Positions 35,412-43,338 of a DNA stretch of 64,000 nt are shown here, one piece after another (position 1 is the stretch's first letter; the number at the start of each line of letters is the position of its first letter). The notes beneath the pieces are model-generated. The model worked only from the letters and a program-made list of their open reading frames with translations. It ran no database searches and had not been told where the DNA came from. The position numbers and the translations under genes are program-made. This DNA comes from Thraustochytrium sp. TN22 (taxonomy: Eukaryota; Sar; Bigyra; Thraustochytrida; Thraustochytriidae): contig JABLUY010000091.1 of the NCBI GenBank assembly GCA_013306675.1, positions 1 through 64,000 of the forward strand. The letters are read 5' to 3'.

Positions 35412-35728
35412 CGATCGTCGGAATCAGCCTGAGAAGACATCTTCTTCGCTTGACTTGCTTGACTGATTACCTGACAGCACCGACCACCCTGTTGCTCTCT
35501 GGCCTTTGCTCTCAGGCGCGGTTTGTTCGCTGTCCTGTCTGTCCTCTCTCCGCCGCCTCTCTCCTCATTGACTGCGAGGTTCGTGCAAGCTCGTTCCTCT
35601 CCTCACGCGCGCCACGTCGTTCCTTGTTCGGCGTGTCCCGAGTCATCAATCAGCAAACCTCAAAGTCGGCCGTAGCGGGCCGCAGCTGGGATCCGGACGG
35701 CCGAGAGTGCAGTGCAGTGGTGCACAAA
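35412..35728. other. Spacer between the two FSP1-like copies
   Basis: A 317-base gap with T/C-rich stretches (35480-35620). In-frame sequence upstream of copy B is open but has no counterpart in copy A, so it is treated as leader. It contains the promoter of copy B and the 3' UTR of copy A. Confidence 0.5.
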
Positions 35729-36940
35729 ATGCCGGCGGTGTTGATCCTCGGGGGCGGGTACGTGGGCAACGTACTTGCGCACGCGCTGCAGGATGAAGAG
35801 GGCGTCGACGTGACGCTGGTGGACCGCAGGGAGGCCTTCGTGCACAAGATTGCGACGCTTCGCGCCTCGGTGCGCGACGGCTGGGCGCGCAGGGCCTTCA
35901 TTCCGCGGGACCGCTTCCTGCAGCGCACCAAGGTTGTCTGCGGTGAGATCACGGCCGTGCGAGAGGGCGAAGTGCAGCTCGCCTCCGGGGACGTGCTTTC
36001 GTATGACTACTGCGTGGTGGCGACAGGGTCTTCGAACCAGTCTCCTGGCGAGCCAGGCCCTGAGCTGCGCTCATGGGACCAAGTGGCTGCTTTCTTCGCG
36101 GCCAACACCTCCACCCTGCGGGCTGCGCGCAAGGTAGCCATCATCGGCGGCGGCGTGGTTGGGGTGGAGCTCGCCGGTGAGATCAAATCTGCGTACCCGG
36201 AAAAAGAGGTGACCCTCGTGCACGCTGGCGACTCGCTGCTCAACGGCAGCGTCCCACCGCTCCCGGCGGCCATGTCCCAAGCATTGGAGACCCAGCTTGC
36301 GGCCATGGGCGTCCGCGTTCTCTTGCGCTCCAAGGCTGAGGTGGATCTGCGTGCCGCGGGCGCCAACTCCATGATCGTCGGCGAACGCACCATCTCGACG
36401 TCCGCAGGCGACAGGGTCGCCGCGGATCTCACCATCCTATGCCTTGGCTCCAAGCCGAACAGCGGCGCGCTCCCGCGATCTTGGCTGGACGACGCTGGCT
36501 GCGTGCGTGTCGATAACCACCTGCGTGTCGTGGACGACAGCGGCCGCGTCCTGGAGCATGTCTTCGCGGCTGGTGATATCGCTGCCCTCCATGAGAACAA
36601 GATGGCCTACAACGCGCATGCGCAGATCAACGTCGTCGCAAAGAACCTCCGAGCGCTGCTGCGCGGGGGCGCGCCCAGCGCCATCCACAAGTCTCCAACC
36701 AAGGCCATGATGCTGGTACCGCTCGGCCCTACGGATGGCGCGAGTGTCACGCCTCTTGGGGTGCACGGGCCCTTTTTCACGCGCATTACCAAAGGCGTGG
36801 GTCTTTTGGTCGCGCGCACTTGGCGGCAGTACGATGCCTACAAGAGTGCCGAGATTACCAGTGCTGAGGCGTCCTCCATCCCCCCCTACTGGTCCCTGTA
36901 CTCATGGCTCTGGCCGTCGCGGGAGGTTGCCCATATTTAG
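35729..36940 (+). CDS. FSP1/AIFM2-like NAD(P)H-quinone oxidoreductase, copy B
   Basis: Tandem paralogue of the preceding gene, 403 residues, about three quarters identical by eye over its length. It has the FAD motif LILGGGYVGNVLAHAL at the N terminus, YDYCVVATGS, the second nucleotide fold IIGGGVVGVELAGEIKSA and VFAAGDIAAL. Both copies keep all cofactor motifs, so neither looks decayed. They differ most at the C terminus: copy B ends in an aromatic segment (YWSLYSWLWPS) that copy A lacks, which might change membrane contact. Expected role as for copy A: NAD(P)H-dependent quinone reduction, possibly antioxidant. The start at ATG 35729 (MPAVLILGGG) matches copy A. Confidence 0.82.
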   Translation: MPAVLILGGGYVGNVLAHALQDEEGVDVTLVDRREAFVHKIATLRASVRDGWARRAFIPRDRFLQRTKVVCGEITAVREGEVQLASGDVLSYDYCVVATGSSNQSPGEPGPELRSWDQVAAFFAANTSTLRAARKVAIIGGGVVGVELAGEIKSAYPEKEVTLVHAGDSLLNGSVPPLPAAMSQALETQLAAMGVRVLLRSKAEVDLRAAGANSMIVGERTISTSAGDRVAADLTILCLGSKPNSGALPRSWLDDAGCVRVDNHLRVVDDSGRVLEHVFAAGDIAALHENKMAYNAHAQINVVAKNLRALLRGGAPSAIHKSPTKAMMLVPLGPTDGASVTPLGVHGPFFTRITKGVGLLVARTWRQYDAYKSAEITSAEASSIPPYWSLYSWLWPSREVAHI

Positions 36941-37767
36941 CAGTGTCCTACTCTGAAAGCCGCACTTCTTGCTTCGCCTGTAGATGCTCAGCTGCGTGAC
37001 CCAGGCCGCCCACCGCGTCCCTCCGCCAAGTTGAACTCAGAGTTGGAGTTGGCACGGGCGACGCTTGGCGGCGCCGCGGCGAGCTCTAGGCCGTGGTCGC
37101 CTCCGACCTCCTCCGCGAGTCCGCCGACGCGTCAGGGCCATCATGATCCTGTGCCTCTTCGTGCCTCCGCGTCCTCGCCGCGTCAGCCTCTCCACGCTCG
37201 CGCCAGCAGGCGCCTCCACCCTCCGCCGCCTCGAGCTCGCTTCGAAGCTCTCTTCGGCACGTCGTCGCGTCGCGTCGCGTCGTGTCCGATGATCGCCCGC
37301 AACCTGAGCGCCGCGATGATGATCATCAGCCTGACAGTGAGCGAGGAAAAGAGAACCACATCATCATCCTCCTGACAACAGTCCTGACGCACATCATCCT
37401 TGAGGAATGAATGATGCGCAGCCCAGGCAGGCTTCGCAGCTGCGCTAGCCTAGGCGAGCGAGGCTGCCTGGCTGCGCTGGGCGAGCTCGAGCGAGCCCGA
37501 GCCGGCCGAGCCCCGGTTCTCCGGCGCCAGCCCGAGCGCCGCGAGCCTGAGCCCGCCGGCGGCGCGGGTCTCGGCCTCGACCAGGCCGCCGCCGCGTCCA
37601 GACGCGGCGGCGCGGCGGCAGAGCGGGATCCGGCGGCGGCGCGCGGGCGGCGGCGGCGGCGGCGGCGGCGCGGCGCGGCGGCGCGGCGGCGCTGACGTCG
37701 GCGGCTCTGGCGGCTCTGGCGGCGGCGGCGGCAGCGGCGGCAGCGGCGGCAGCGGCGGCGAGGCGAA
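36941..37767. other. Spacer before the CRT-like gene, ending in a CGG-rich array
   Basis: About 830 bases. The 36960-37400 part is mixed sequence with CGTCGCGTCGCGTCG near 37260 and repeated ATCATC/GATGAT words at 37313-37400. From about 37600 it becomes almost pure GGC/GGCAGC repeats up to the ATG. No gene recognised. Confidence 0.5.
37613..37760 (+). repeat. GGC/GGCAGC-rich array in the 5' leader of the CRT-like gene
   Basis: Dense GGC trinucleotides (37645-37690), then GGCTCTGGC and GGCGGCAGC units ending a few bases before the ATG at 37768. G-rich on the coding strand. Confidence 0.8.
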
Positions 37768-39492
37768 ATGGCAGATGCTGAAGCTGCGCAGCGCGCGCGC
37801 GGCTGGCCCCGCGGCGGCGGCGGCCCTGGCGGCGGCGGCGGCGGCGCGGGCGAGTACGCGGGCGGCGAGGCGAGCGAGACGCGCAGATCGACGAGCTCGA
37901 ACTCGTCGTACTACTCGGCGAGGTCCGCGCAGGACGAGGCGCTGCTGGCGGACCGTGACGGCAGCGGCGACTGGCAGCAGCTGCGCAGCACGCCGCGCAG
38001 CGGGGAGCGCGCGGCGGCGGCCGGCACGGGCACAGGGACGTCGTCGACGCCGCTAGCGCACGTGGACATGTACGATGAGTATCAGGAGGCGGACGTCCTG
38101 GACGATATGGACGAGGAGGCGGCGCGGTCCATGCTGCGGTGGAGCTGGCGGCGGCGCGCCAAGCTGCTGGGCATCTTGGTGCTGCTAATCCTGTGCGGCA
38201 GTGCCGAGACCATCAGCTACACGGTGAACGGCAAGCTGCTCATGGCGCCGTACCGGTGCTTTCTGGACCAGGCCGTGGTGCTGACGTGCATCTTCTTCTT
38301 CTCGGCGCTGTACTGGCTCGAGGAGGCGCGCAAGCGGCGCGAGCAGAGCCGGCGCCTGGCGCGGCAGCGGCGCGCCGCCGACGACAGCGACGCCGCGCGG
38401 TACATGCGCGCGCACGCCGACTCGGACGAGCTGGACGCGGACTACTTTGCGGTCTACGACGAGGATCTGGACCCGTACGCCGCCGTTGCGAGCGGCCAGA
38501 GCCCCGAGATGCGCCGCCGGCGCAACATCCAGCGCGCGCAGCTGGCTTTTGCGCGATCGCGCTTCTACTGGCTCGTCGCCATCATGGCACTTTGCGACAC
38601 GGTGGCGCTCTACATCAATCTGCTGGCCAGCCACGACCTGGGCGGCGCGCTGCGCCTCATTCTGCAGCAGCTTTCCATCCCCATGTCCATGGGGCTCTCC
38701 TCGGTCATGCTGCAGCGCTCCTTCTCGCGCCGCCACATCATCGGCGCCGTGCTCGTCGTGCTCGGCGTCGTGCTCTGCTTGGTGAACGTGATCGAGGGCG
38801 GGCCGGGCCAGTCCTCGGCGCTGTGGACGGCCATCTTTGTGCTTTCCTGCTTCCCGTTGGCGCTTGGCGGCTGCCTCAAGGAGTGGGTGCTCATGCAGCC
38901 GCGCTACCAATGCGACCCGCATCAGCTCAACGCCTGGGTGGCCGTCTTCCAGTTTTTTATCGGCCTGCTGCTCATTCCGCTTGGCATTTACATCCAGAAT
39001 CGCGACATGGACGAGCAGAATCAGGTCGACATGGGCCATATTGGGACCAACTTTATCGATGGCTTCCGCTGTGGCTTCCTCGGGCTCAATTCCTTCGACC
39101 CGCACACGGGCGCGCCCGTCTACGGCAAGCTCGACTGCGCCAGCGCCGCCATCTCCACCTGGACCTACATTAGCACGGTCTGCGCCTTCAACGTGCTGAT
39201 GCTCATCGTCATCGACGAGGGTTCGGCCGTGCTCTTCTTCGTTGCCAACGGCGTCATCATTCCGGTCGTCAGCGTCGCCTCCGCCTCGCCGCTCTACAGC
39301 CAGCTCGGCCTGCCGCGCGACACCTACACGCCCTGGCAGTTCATTGGCCTTTCCCTCACGGTTGGCGGCTGCTTTTACTTTGGCAAGGCCGTCATTCAAC
39401 GTGCCGAGGACGAGCTCAAGCAGGAGATCATGCGCTCTGGTGGCACGCCTAACATGAGCTCCACATGGTCCTCACGTCGCGACGTGGCCTGA
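37768..39492 (+). CDS. CRT-like (chloroquine-resistance-transporter family) drug/metabolite transporter
   Basis: A ten-TM transporter of the DMT superfamily related to Plasmodium CRT and plant CLT proteins, expected in a vacuolar or plastid-like membrane and moving small peptides, amino acids or thiols. The 574-residue product has a cytosolic Gly/Ser-rich N terminus (1-125), then helices beginning KLLGILVLLILCGSAETISY (about 130) and AVVLTCIFFFSALYWL. A charged loop of about 85 residues separates TM2 from TM3. LRLILQQLSIPMSMGLSSVM is the conserved CRT helix with its IP kink; then HIIGAVLVVLGVVLCLVNV, a Cys-containing loop (MQPRYQCD and GKLDCAS) and VLFFVANGVIIPVVSVASA. The ATG at 37768 directly follows a GGC-rich leader. 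Substrate unknown. Confidence 0.75.
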   Translation: MADAEAAQRARGWPRGGGGPGGGGGGAGEYAGGEASETRRSTSSNSSYYSARSAQDEALLADRDGSGDWQQLRSTPRSGERAAAAGTGTGTSSTPLAHVDMYDEYQEADVLDDMDEEAARSMLRWSWRRRAKLLGILVLLILCGSAETISYTVNGKLLMAPYRCFLDQAVVLTCIFFFSALYWLEEARKRREQSRRLARQRRAADDSDAARYMRAHADSDELDADYFAVYDEDLDPYAAVASGQSPEMRRRRNIQRAQLAFARSRFYWLVAIMALCDTVALYINLLASHDLGGALRLILQQLSIPMSMGLSSVMLQRSFSRRHIIGAVLVVLGVVLCLVNVIEGGPGQSSALWTAIFVLSCFPLALGGCLKEWVLMQPRYQCDPHQLNAWVAVFQFFIGLLLIPLGIYIQNRDMDEQNQVDMGHIGTNFIDGFRCGFLGLNSFDPHTGAPVYGKLDCASAAISTWTYISTVCAFNVLMLIVIDEGSAVLFFVANGVIIPVVSVASASPLYSQLGLPRDTYTPWQFIGLSLTVGGCFYFGKAVIQRAEDELKQEIMRSGGTPNMSSTWSSRRDVA

Positions 39493-39831
39493 TGAACCTG
39501 CTGAACGAAACCCCCGGCCGTGTCTGCGCGCGCGTGAAAATGAGGTGACAACGAAGGTAGCATGCGCACCAGGGTACGGCCTGCGTGTTCAGTTGGCAGC
39601 AAGAGCCTGCATGTCAGCGTACGATGCGTCTTCAATTTCGGTTGAATCTGGCCATCGATTCGACATTTGATTCGGCATTCCGGTTTCCTGACTTTCTTTT
39701 TCGTGCCATTGCACGCGCCCATTGAATCTGATTTTTGAACTTTGGTGGCTCTCGCTGTGTTGCTGTGTTGCTGAGTTGCTGAGTTGCTGAGTTGCTGAGT
39801 TGCTGAGTTGCTGAGTTGGAGTTGGAGCGTC
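39493..39831. other. Convergent spacer with an 8-bp tandem repeat
   Basis: Shared 3' region of the CRT-like gene (+) and the FKBP-TPR gene (-). It is mostly lower GC and contains the TGAGTTGC array next to the FKBP stop. Confidence 0.6.
39755..39825 (-). repeat. (TGAGTTGC)n array in the FKBP-TPR 3' UTR
   Basis: About seven copies of the octamer GAGTTGCT, plus degenerate copies at both ends, starting seven bases beyond the FKBP-TPR stop codon. Confidence 0.9.
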
Positions 39832-41271
39832 TCACTCCAGCGCGGGCATGTCTTCGAGATCTTCCGCCTCGCGGAGCGCGGCGGACTCGGCGGCTGCCTT
39901 TTCCTCTTCCAGCTGCGCACGCGCGTTCTCCTTGGTAAGCGGCTCGAAGATCTTGGTCTGGAAAAGATGCTTCTCCTCCTCGCGGTACCGCTTGGCATAG
40001 ATGCGGAGCTGCTTCTCAAGCGCCACAAGGTCGGAGCGCAGCGCTCCCATAGCGCGGCGCTGCTTCTCGTCCAGGGGGTCGTCATGCGAGGCAGCCAGCG
40101 TGTGCGCTTCGCGATAGTCGGCGCGAGCCGCCTGGAGCATGTCCCAGGCGCGCTCCAGCACCCAGAACTCGCGGCGCTCTTCCTTCGCAAACTCGGCGCG
40201 CAGGCGCGCCCCGTGCACCTGAGCACGACGAAAGAGCCCCTTGACGCTGGCCGGGTGCAGGTCGAGCGCCTGGTTGCAGTCCCAAAGCGCCTCCTCCGGC
40301 AGGTCCTGCTTCAGCTTGCACAGGGCGCGGTTCAGGTGCAGCACGTGCTTACAGGCCGCCACCTGGTCGCGCTCGTCGTCGTCCAGCACCGAGTGCATGT
40401 CCTCCTTTGTAAAGTACACGTTCACAAAGGCGCGGTCGTAGTGCTTCCTTGCTGCGGCCACGTCGCCGGCCGCAAAGGCCTCGTTACCCTTTACGCGTTC
40501 CGCTTCCGCCTCCAGCAGCCGCGCGGCCACGGTCGGCGGCGGGTTCGCCTCGTATCGCGCGCGCTCCTCCTCCTCCCGCTCGATGCGGGCGCGCTCCAGG
40601 TCCTGCCGGGACGGCACTGGCGGCAGTGCGCGGTCCCAGTCGAGCACCTCGATATCAAAGAGCACGTGTTCGTTGGATCCAACCTTGGGCGGCAGGCCCT
40701 GGCTCCCGTACGCAAGCTCGGGCGCCACCACAAAGTCGGCACGCTCGCCCCTGCGCATGGACAGCACCGCGGGGTCCCAGGCTGCGCACCTGCCCATGGC
40801 CACGTACATGGGGTCCATCATCTCGCGACGCTGCTCGTCCTCCAGGGCATCCTCCGAGAACCTTCCCACAATAAACTCGTACGGGTCGTCCGTGCCACCC
40901 ACGTGCTTGCCGTCCAGCACGTCGCGCGTCGTCTCGAAGATGCCATCCCAGGCCTTGGCCTGCGCGTCCCAGACGCGGCCCACCACATGCACGCGCGTCG
41001 GGCATCCCGGCTCCGGCGACGCGCCGCCCAGCTCGCCTTGGCGCCGCACGCGCTTCAAGAGGCTCCAGTCCCCCAGCACCGACACGTCCACGAAGCCGGC
41101 CTCCAGCTGCGCCGCCACCAGCGCGCTGGGCCGCAGCGTCGCCCTGTTCTCCGCCCGCACGCACGCCGCGCACCGCCCGCCGCGGTACCTCGCCAGGCCC
41201 TTGCCTCGCCCGCCGCACGTCTCGCACCGGCTAAGCACCACCGCCGCGGCGCTCTCCATGTCCCCCTCCAT
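39832..41271 (-). CDS. FKBP-type peptidyl-prolyl isomerase with TPR domain and N-terminal CxxC/CxxC segment
   Basis: Predicted co-chaperone of the FKBP-TPR class (FKBP38/AIP-like). The 479-residue product begins with a zinc-ribbon-like segment, CETCGG and CAACVR at 16-37 (two CxxC knuckles). The FKBP fold spans about 65-213: VVGRVWDAQAKAWDGIFETT, FIVGRFSEDALE, MRRGERADFVVAPELAYGSQ, VGSNEHVLFDIEVLDWD. A charged helical linker (DLERARIEREEEERARYE) leads into TPRs at about 255-400 (AERVKGNEAFAAGDVAAARK; HLNRALCKLKQ; ALDLHPASVKGLFRRAQ), of the kind that grip Hsp90 C termini. The tail is a charged coiled coil. Isomerase activity is uncertain because DGIFETTRD departs from the usual DG-x-FDSS. The ATG at 41271 is the first in frame; upstream open sequence starts at TTG. 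Confidence 0.8.
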   Translation of the reverse strand: MEGDMESAAAVVLSRCETCGGRGKGLARYRGGRCAACVRAENRATLRPSALVAAQLEAGFVDVSVLGDWSLLKRVRRQGELGGASPEPGCPTRVHVVGRVWDAQAKAWDGIFETTRDVLDGKHVGGTDDPYEFIVGRFSEDALEDEQRREMMDPMYVAMGRCAAWDPAVLSMRRGERADFVVAPELAYGSQGLPPKVGSNEHVLFDIEVLDWDRALPPVPSRQDLERARIEREEEERARYEANPPPTVAARLLEAEAERVKGNEAFAAGDVAAARKHYDRAFVNVYFTKEDMHSVLDDDERDQVAACKHVLHLNRALCKLKQDLPEEALWDCNQALDLHPASVKGLFRRAQVHGARLRAEFAKEERREFWVLERAWDMLQAARADYREAHTLAASHDDPLDEKQRRAMGALRSDLVALEKQLRIYAKRYREEEKHLFQTKIFEPLTKENARAQLEEEKAAAESAALREAEDLEDMPALE

Positions 41272-41895
41272 GCGGTTGTATGCGCGCGTCCCAGCCGGCG
41301 CCAGCTCCGCTCGCGGCCGCCGCGCAGCCGCCGCCGCGGCCGCGGGCGGGCGGGCGCGTCCGCTGGCTGTCTGCGCGCGCCGCCCTGCCGCGCGCGCGCG
41401 CGGGCAGCAGGCGGGGCAGTAGGGCACGGCGCGCGGGCGGCGCGCGGGCGGGCGGGCGGGCGGGGGGCGCTGTTCGGGTTCTGCTGTTTTGTCCGCTGCA
41501 GTGTCAGTCTCTCCTGCCCTGCCAACTGGGACGCCTCGCGATGGCTCCGACTCGGACTCGGGCCGCGGCTCCTCAGGGTGCAGGCCCGACCGAGCGCGAC
41601 GCGGCGGACCGCTCGCGTAGGGCTGCGGCGGCGGCGGCGGCGCCCGCGCGGCGCGGCGCCCGCGCAGCGCAGCCTCGCTCGCTGCGCGTTTGAATTCGAA
41701 TTTGCATCCATCTGATGATGACAATTTGAAAAATCATGCGATGGCGATGAAGGCCGCCAAAGGGCAGGCAGACCCTCAAGAGAAGCGCGCGGGCGGGCTG
41801 GCGCGGCGCGGCGCGGCGCGGCGCGGCGCGGCGCGGCGGAGGCGCGGGCTAGCGCGGCACGGCGCGGGTGGGCGCGGCGGCCGGGCGGCGGCAGG
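41272..41895. promoter_or_regulatory. Divergent promoter region, FKBP-TPR / EIPR1
   Basis: A 624-base gap. It is GC-rich throughout except for a lower-GC island at 41690-41760, which is the likeliest initiation zone. A (GCGCG)n array at 41801-41838 lies about 60 bases before the EIPR1 ATG. Confidence 0.5.
41801..41838 (+). repeat. (GCGCG)n array upstream of EIPR1
   Basis: Seven to eight tandem GGCGC pentamers, G-rich on the EIPR1 coding strand. Confidence 0.9.
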
Positions 41896-43221
41896 ATGTT
41901 TGCGACGAGCGCGGCGGCCTTCGGCGTGAGCGGCGACAAGGCCTGCCGCTGCGTGGAGCCGCTGGCGGCGGGCGGCGCGAGCGCGGGCGCCGGCGCCGGC
42001 GCCGGCGCGGACGCGCTGGCGGCGGACGGGCTGGACGGGTTTGGTGACGATGACGGGGACATGGGGCTCGGCAGGGAGCGGCATCTGTTCTTGGTAGGCA
42101 CGCAGAAGCTGGGCGCGCAGGCCGGCAACGAGGTGCACGTGCTGGAGTATCTTGAGGAGGGCAACCGCGTGGAGAGCCGCGCGCGCATGGCGCACCCGGG
42201 CGAGGTGTGGCAGCTCGCGCCGCACGCGCGGCGGCGCGACCTGCTGCTGACGATCAGCGGCGAGGGCCTCTCGCGCCAAGGCGTGCTGTTTCGCATGGAC
42301 GTGGAGGGCGCGCGCCTGAGCGAGCTGGCGCGCATGCCCGAGGTCGAGGACCAGCCGCTGCGTCGTCTGCTGTGGCACCCGCCCGAGGAGCCCCTCGACG
42401 GCGGCGGCGGTGACGGTGACGGTGACGGTGACGAGGAGCTCACGGAGCGCTTTTTGTCCGTGCACGACGGCATCGTGCGGCTGTGGGACGTGCACAACAG
42501 CCTGGCGGGCATGGACGACATTGGCACATGCTCGCTGCCGACGGCGGCTGCCACGGGCGCCGCGTGCTGGGACCCGCACCACATCCACGAGGTCTCCGTG
42601 GGCTGCGGCGGCCACGTGCTGGGTATCGACTTGCGCAGCATGGAGGTGGCGCGTCGCATCGACGACGCGCACCGCCTGGGCGTGCGCGACATCGACTACA
42701 ACCCAAACAAGCCGTACCACCTCGTGACAGCCGGCGAGGACCGGCGCGTCAAATTCTGGGACGTGCGCAAGTCGGACCAGCCGCTCAAGGTCATCCCCGC
42801 GCACAGCCACTGGGTCAGCGCTGTGCGCTACAACCGCTTCCACGACCAGCTCGTGCTCTCCGCCGGCACCGACAGCCGCGTGTCGCTGTGGCGCCTCTCG
42901 AGCATCTCCTCGGCGCCGCTCCTGGGCCTGGATGATGATGACGACGACGACGACGATATTGCTGACAACGATCGCGACAATGGCGGAGACACGGCGTCCG
43001 ACGATCCGGGCTTTGGGGCAGAGCCCGCCAGCGCCGTCAGCAAGAGTGAGCCTTCAGAGACGGCCGACGGCCTCGTCAAGACGTACGAGGACCACTCCGA
43101 TAGCGTGTACGGCGTGGCGTGGAGCAGCGCCGAGGCCTGGGTCTTCGCCTCGCTCTCGATCGACGGCAAGCTCGTCATCAACCACGTTCCGTCAGCAGAA
43201 AAGTACAAAATCCTTTTGTAG
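41896..43221 (+). CDS. EIPR1: EIPR1/TSSC1-like WD40 protein
   Basis: EIPR1 binds the EARP and GARP tethering complexes and serves endosome recycling and dense-core vesicle function. The 441-residue product ends with the diagnostic stretch DSVYGVAWSSAEAWVFASLS, then DGKLVINHVPSAEKYKILL, almost the family consensus. WD40 blades are visible at VHDGIVRLWDVHNS, LGVRDIDYNPNKPYHLVTAG, DRRVKFWDVRKS and WVSAVRYNRFHDQLVLSAGT. It is longer than the human protein (387) because of a Gly/Ala/Asp-rich insert near the N terminus, a GDGDGDGD loop, and an acidic insert of about 50 residues with nine consecutive Asp between the last two blades. The ATG at 41896 is preceded by a GGCGC array. It is divergent from FKBP-TPR and convergent with CWC22 (117 bases). 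Confidence 0.9.
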   Translation: MFATSAAAFGVSGDKACRCVEPLAAGGASAGAGAGAGADALAADGLDGFGDDDGDMGLGRERHLFLVGTQKLGAQAGNEVHVLEYLEEGNRVESRARMAHPGEVWQLAPHARRRDLLLTISGEGLSRQGVLFRMDVEGARLSELARMPEVEDQPLRRLLWHPPEEPLDGGGGDGDGDGDEELTERFLSVHDGIVRLWDVHNSLAGMDDIGTCSLPTAAATGAACWDPHHIHEVSVGCGGHVLGIDLRSMEVARRIDDAHRLGVRDIDYNPNKPYHLVTAGEDRRVKFWDVRKSDQPLKVIPAHSHWVSAVRYNRFHDQLVLSAGTDSRVSLWRLSSISSAPLLGLDDDDDDDDDIADNDRDNGGDTASDDPGFGAEPASAVSKSEPSETADGLVKTYEDHSDSVYGVAWSSAEAWVFASLSIDGKLVINHVPSAEKYKILL

Positions 43222-43338
43222 TAGAAGATTGAGAAAGAGCCAGGAGTTGTGTGTCGAATCCGGTCACGCCGCCGAACGCGGCCCCAGCGCCCTCCCTCCG
43301 CCCCCCCTTTTTCCTTTCCCCTTTCATGCCGCATGTCT

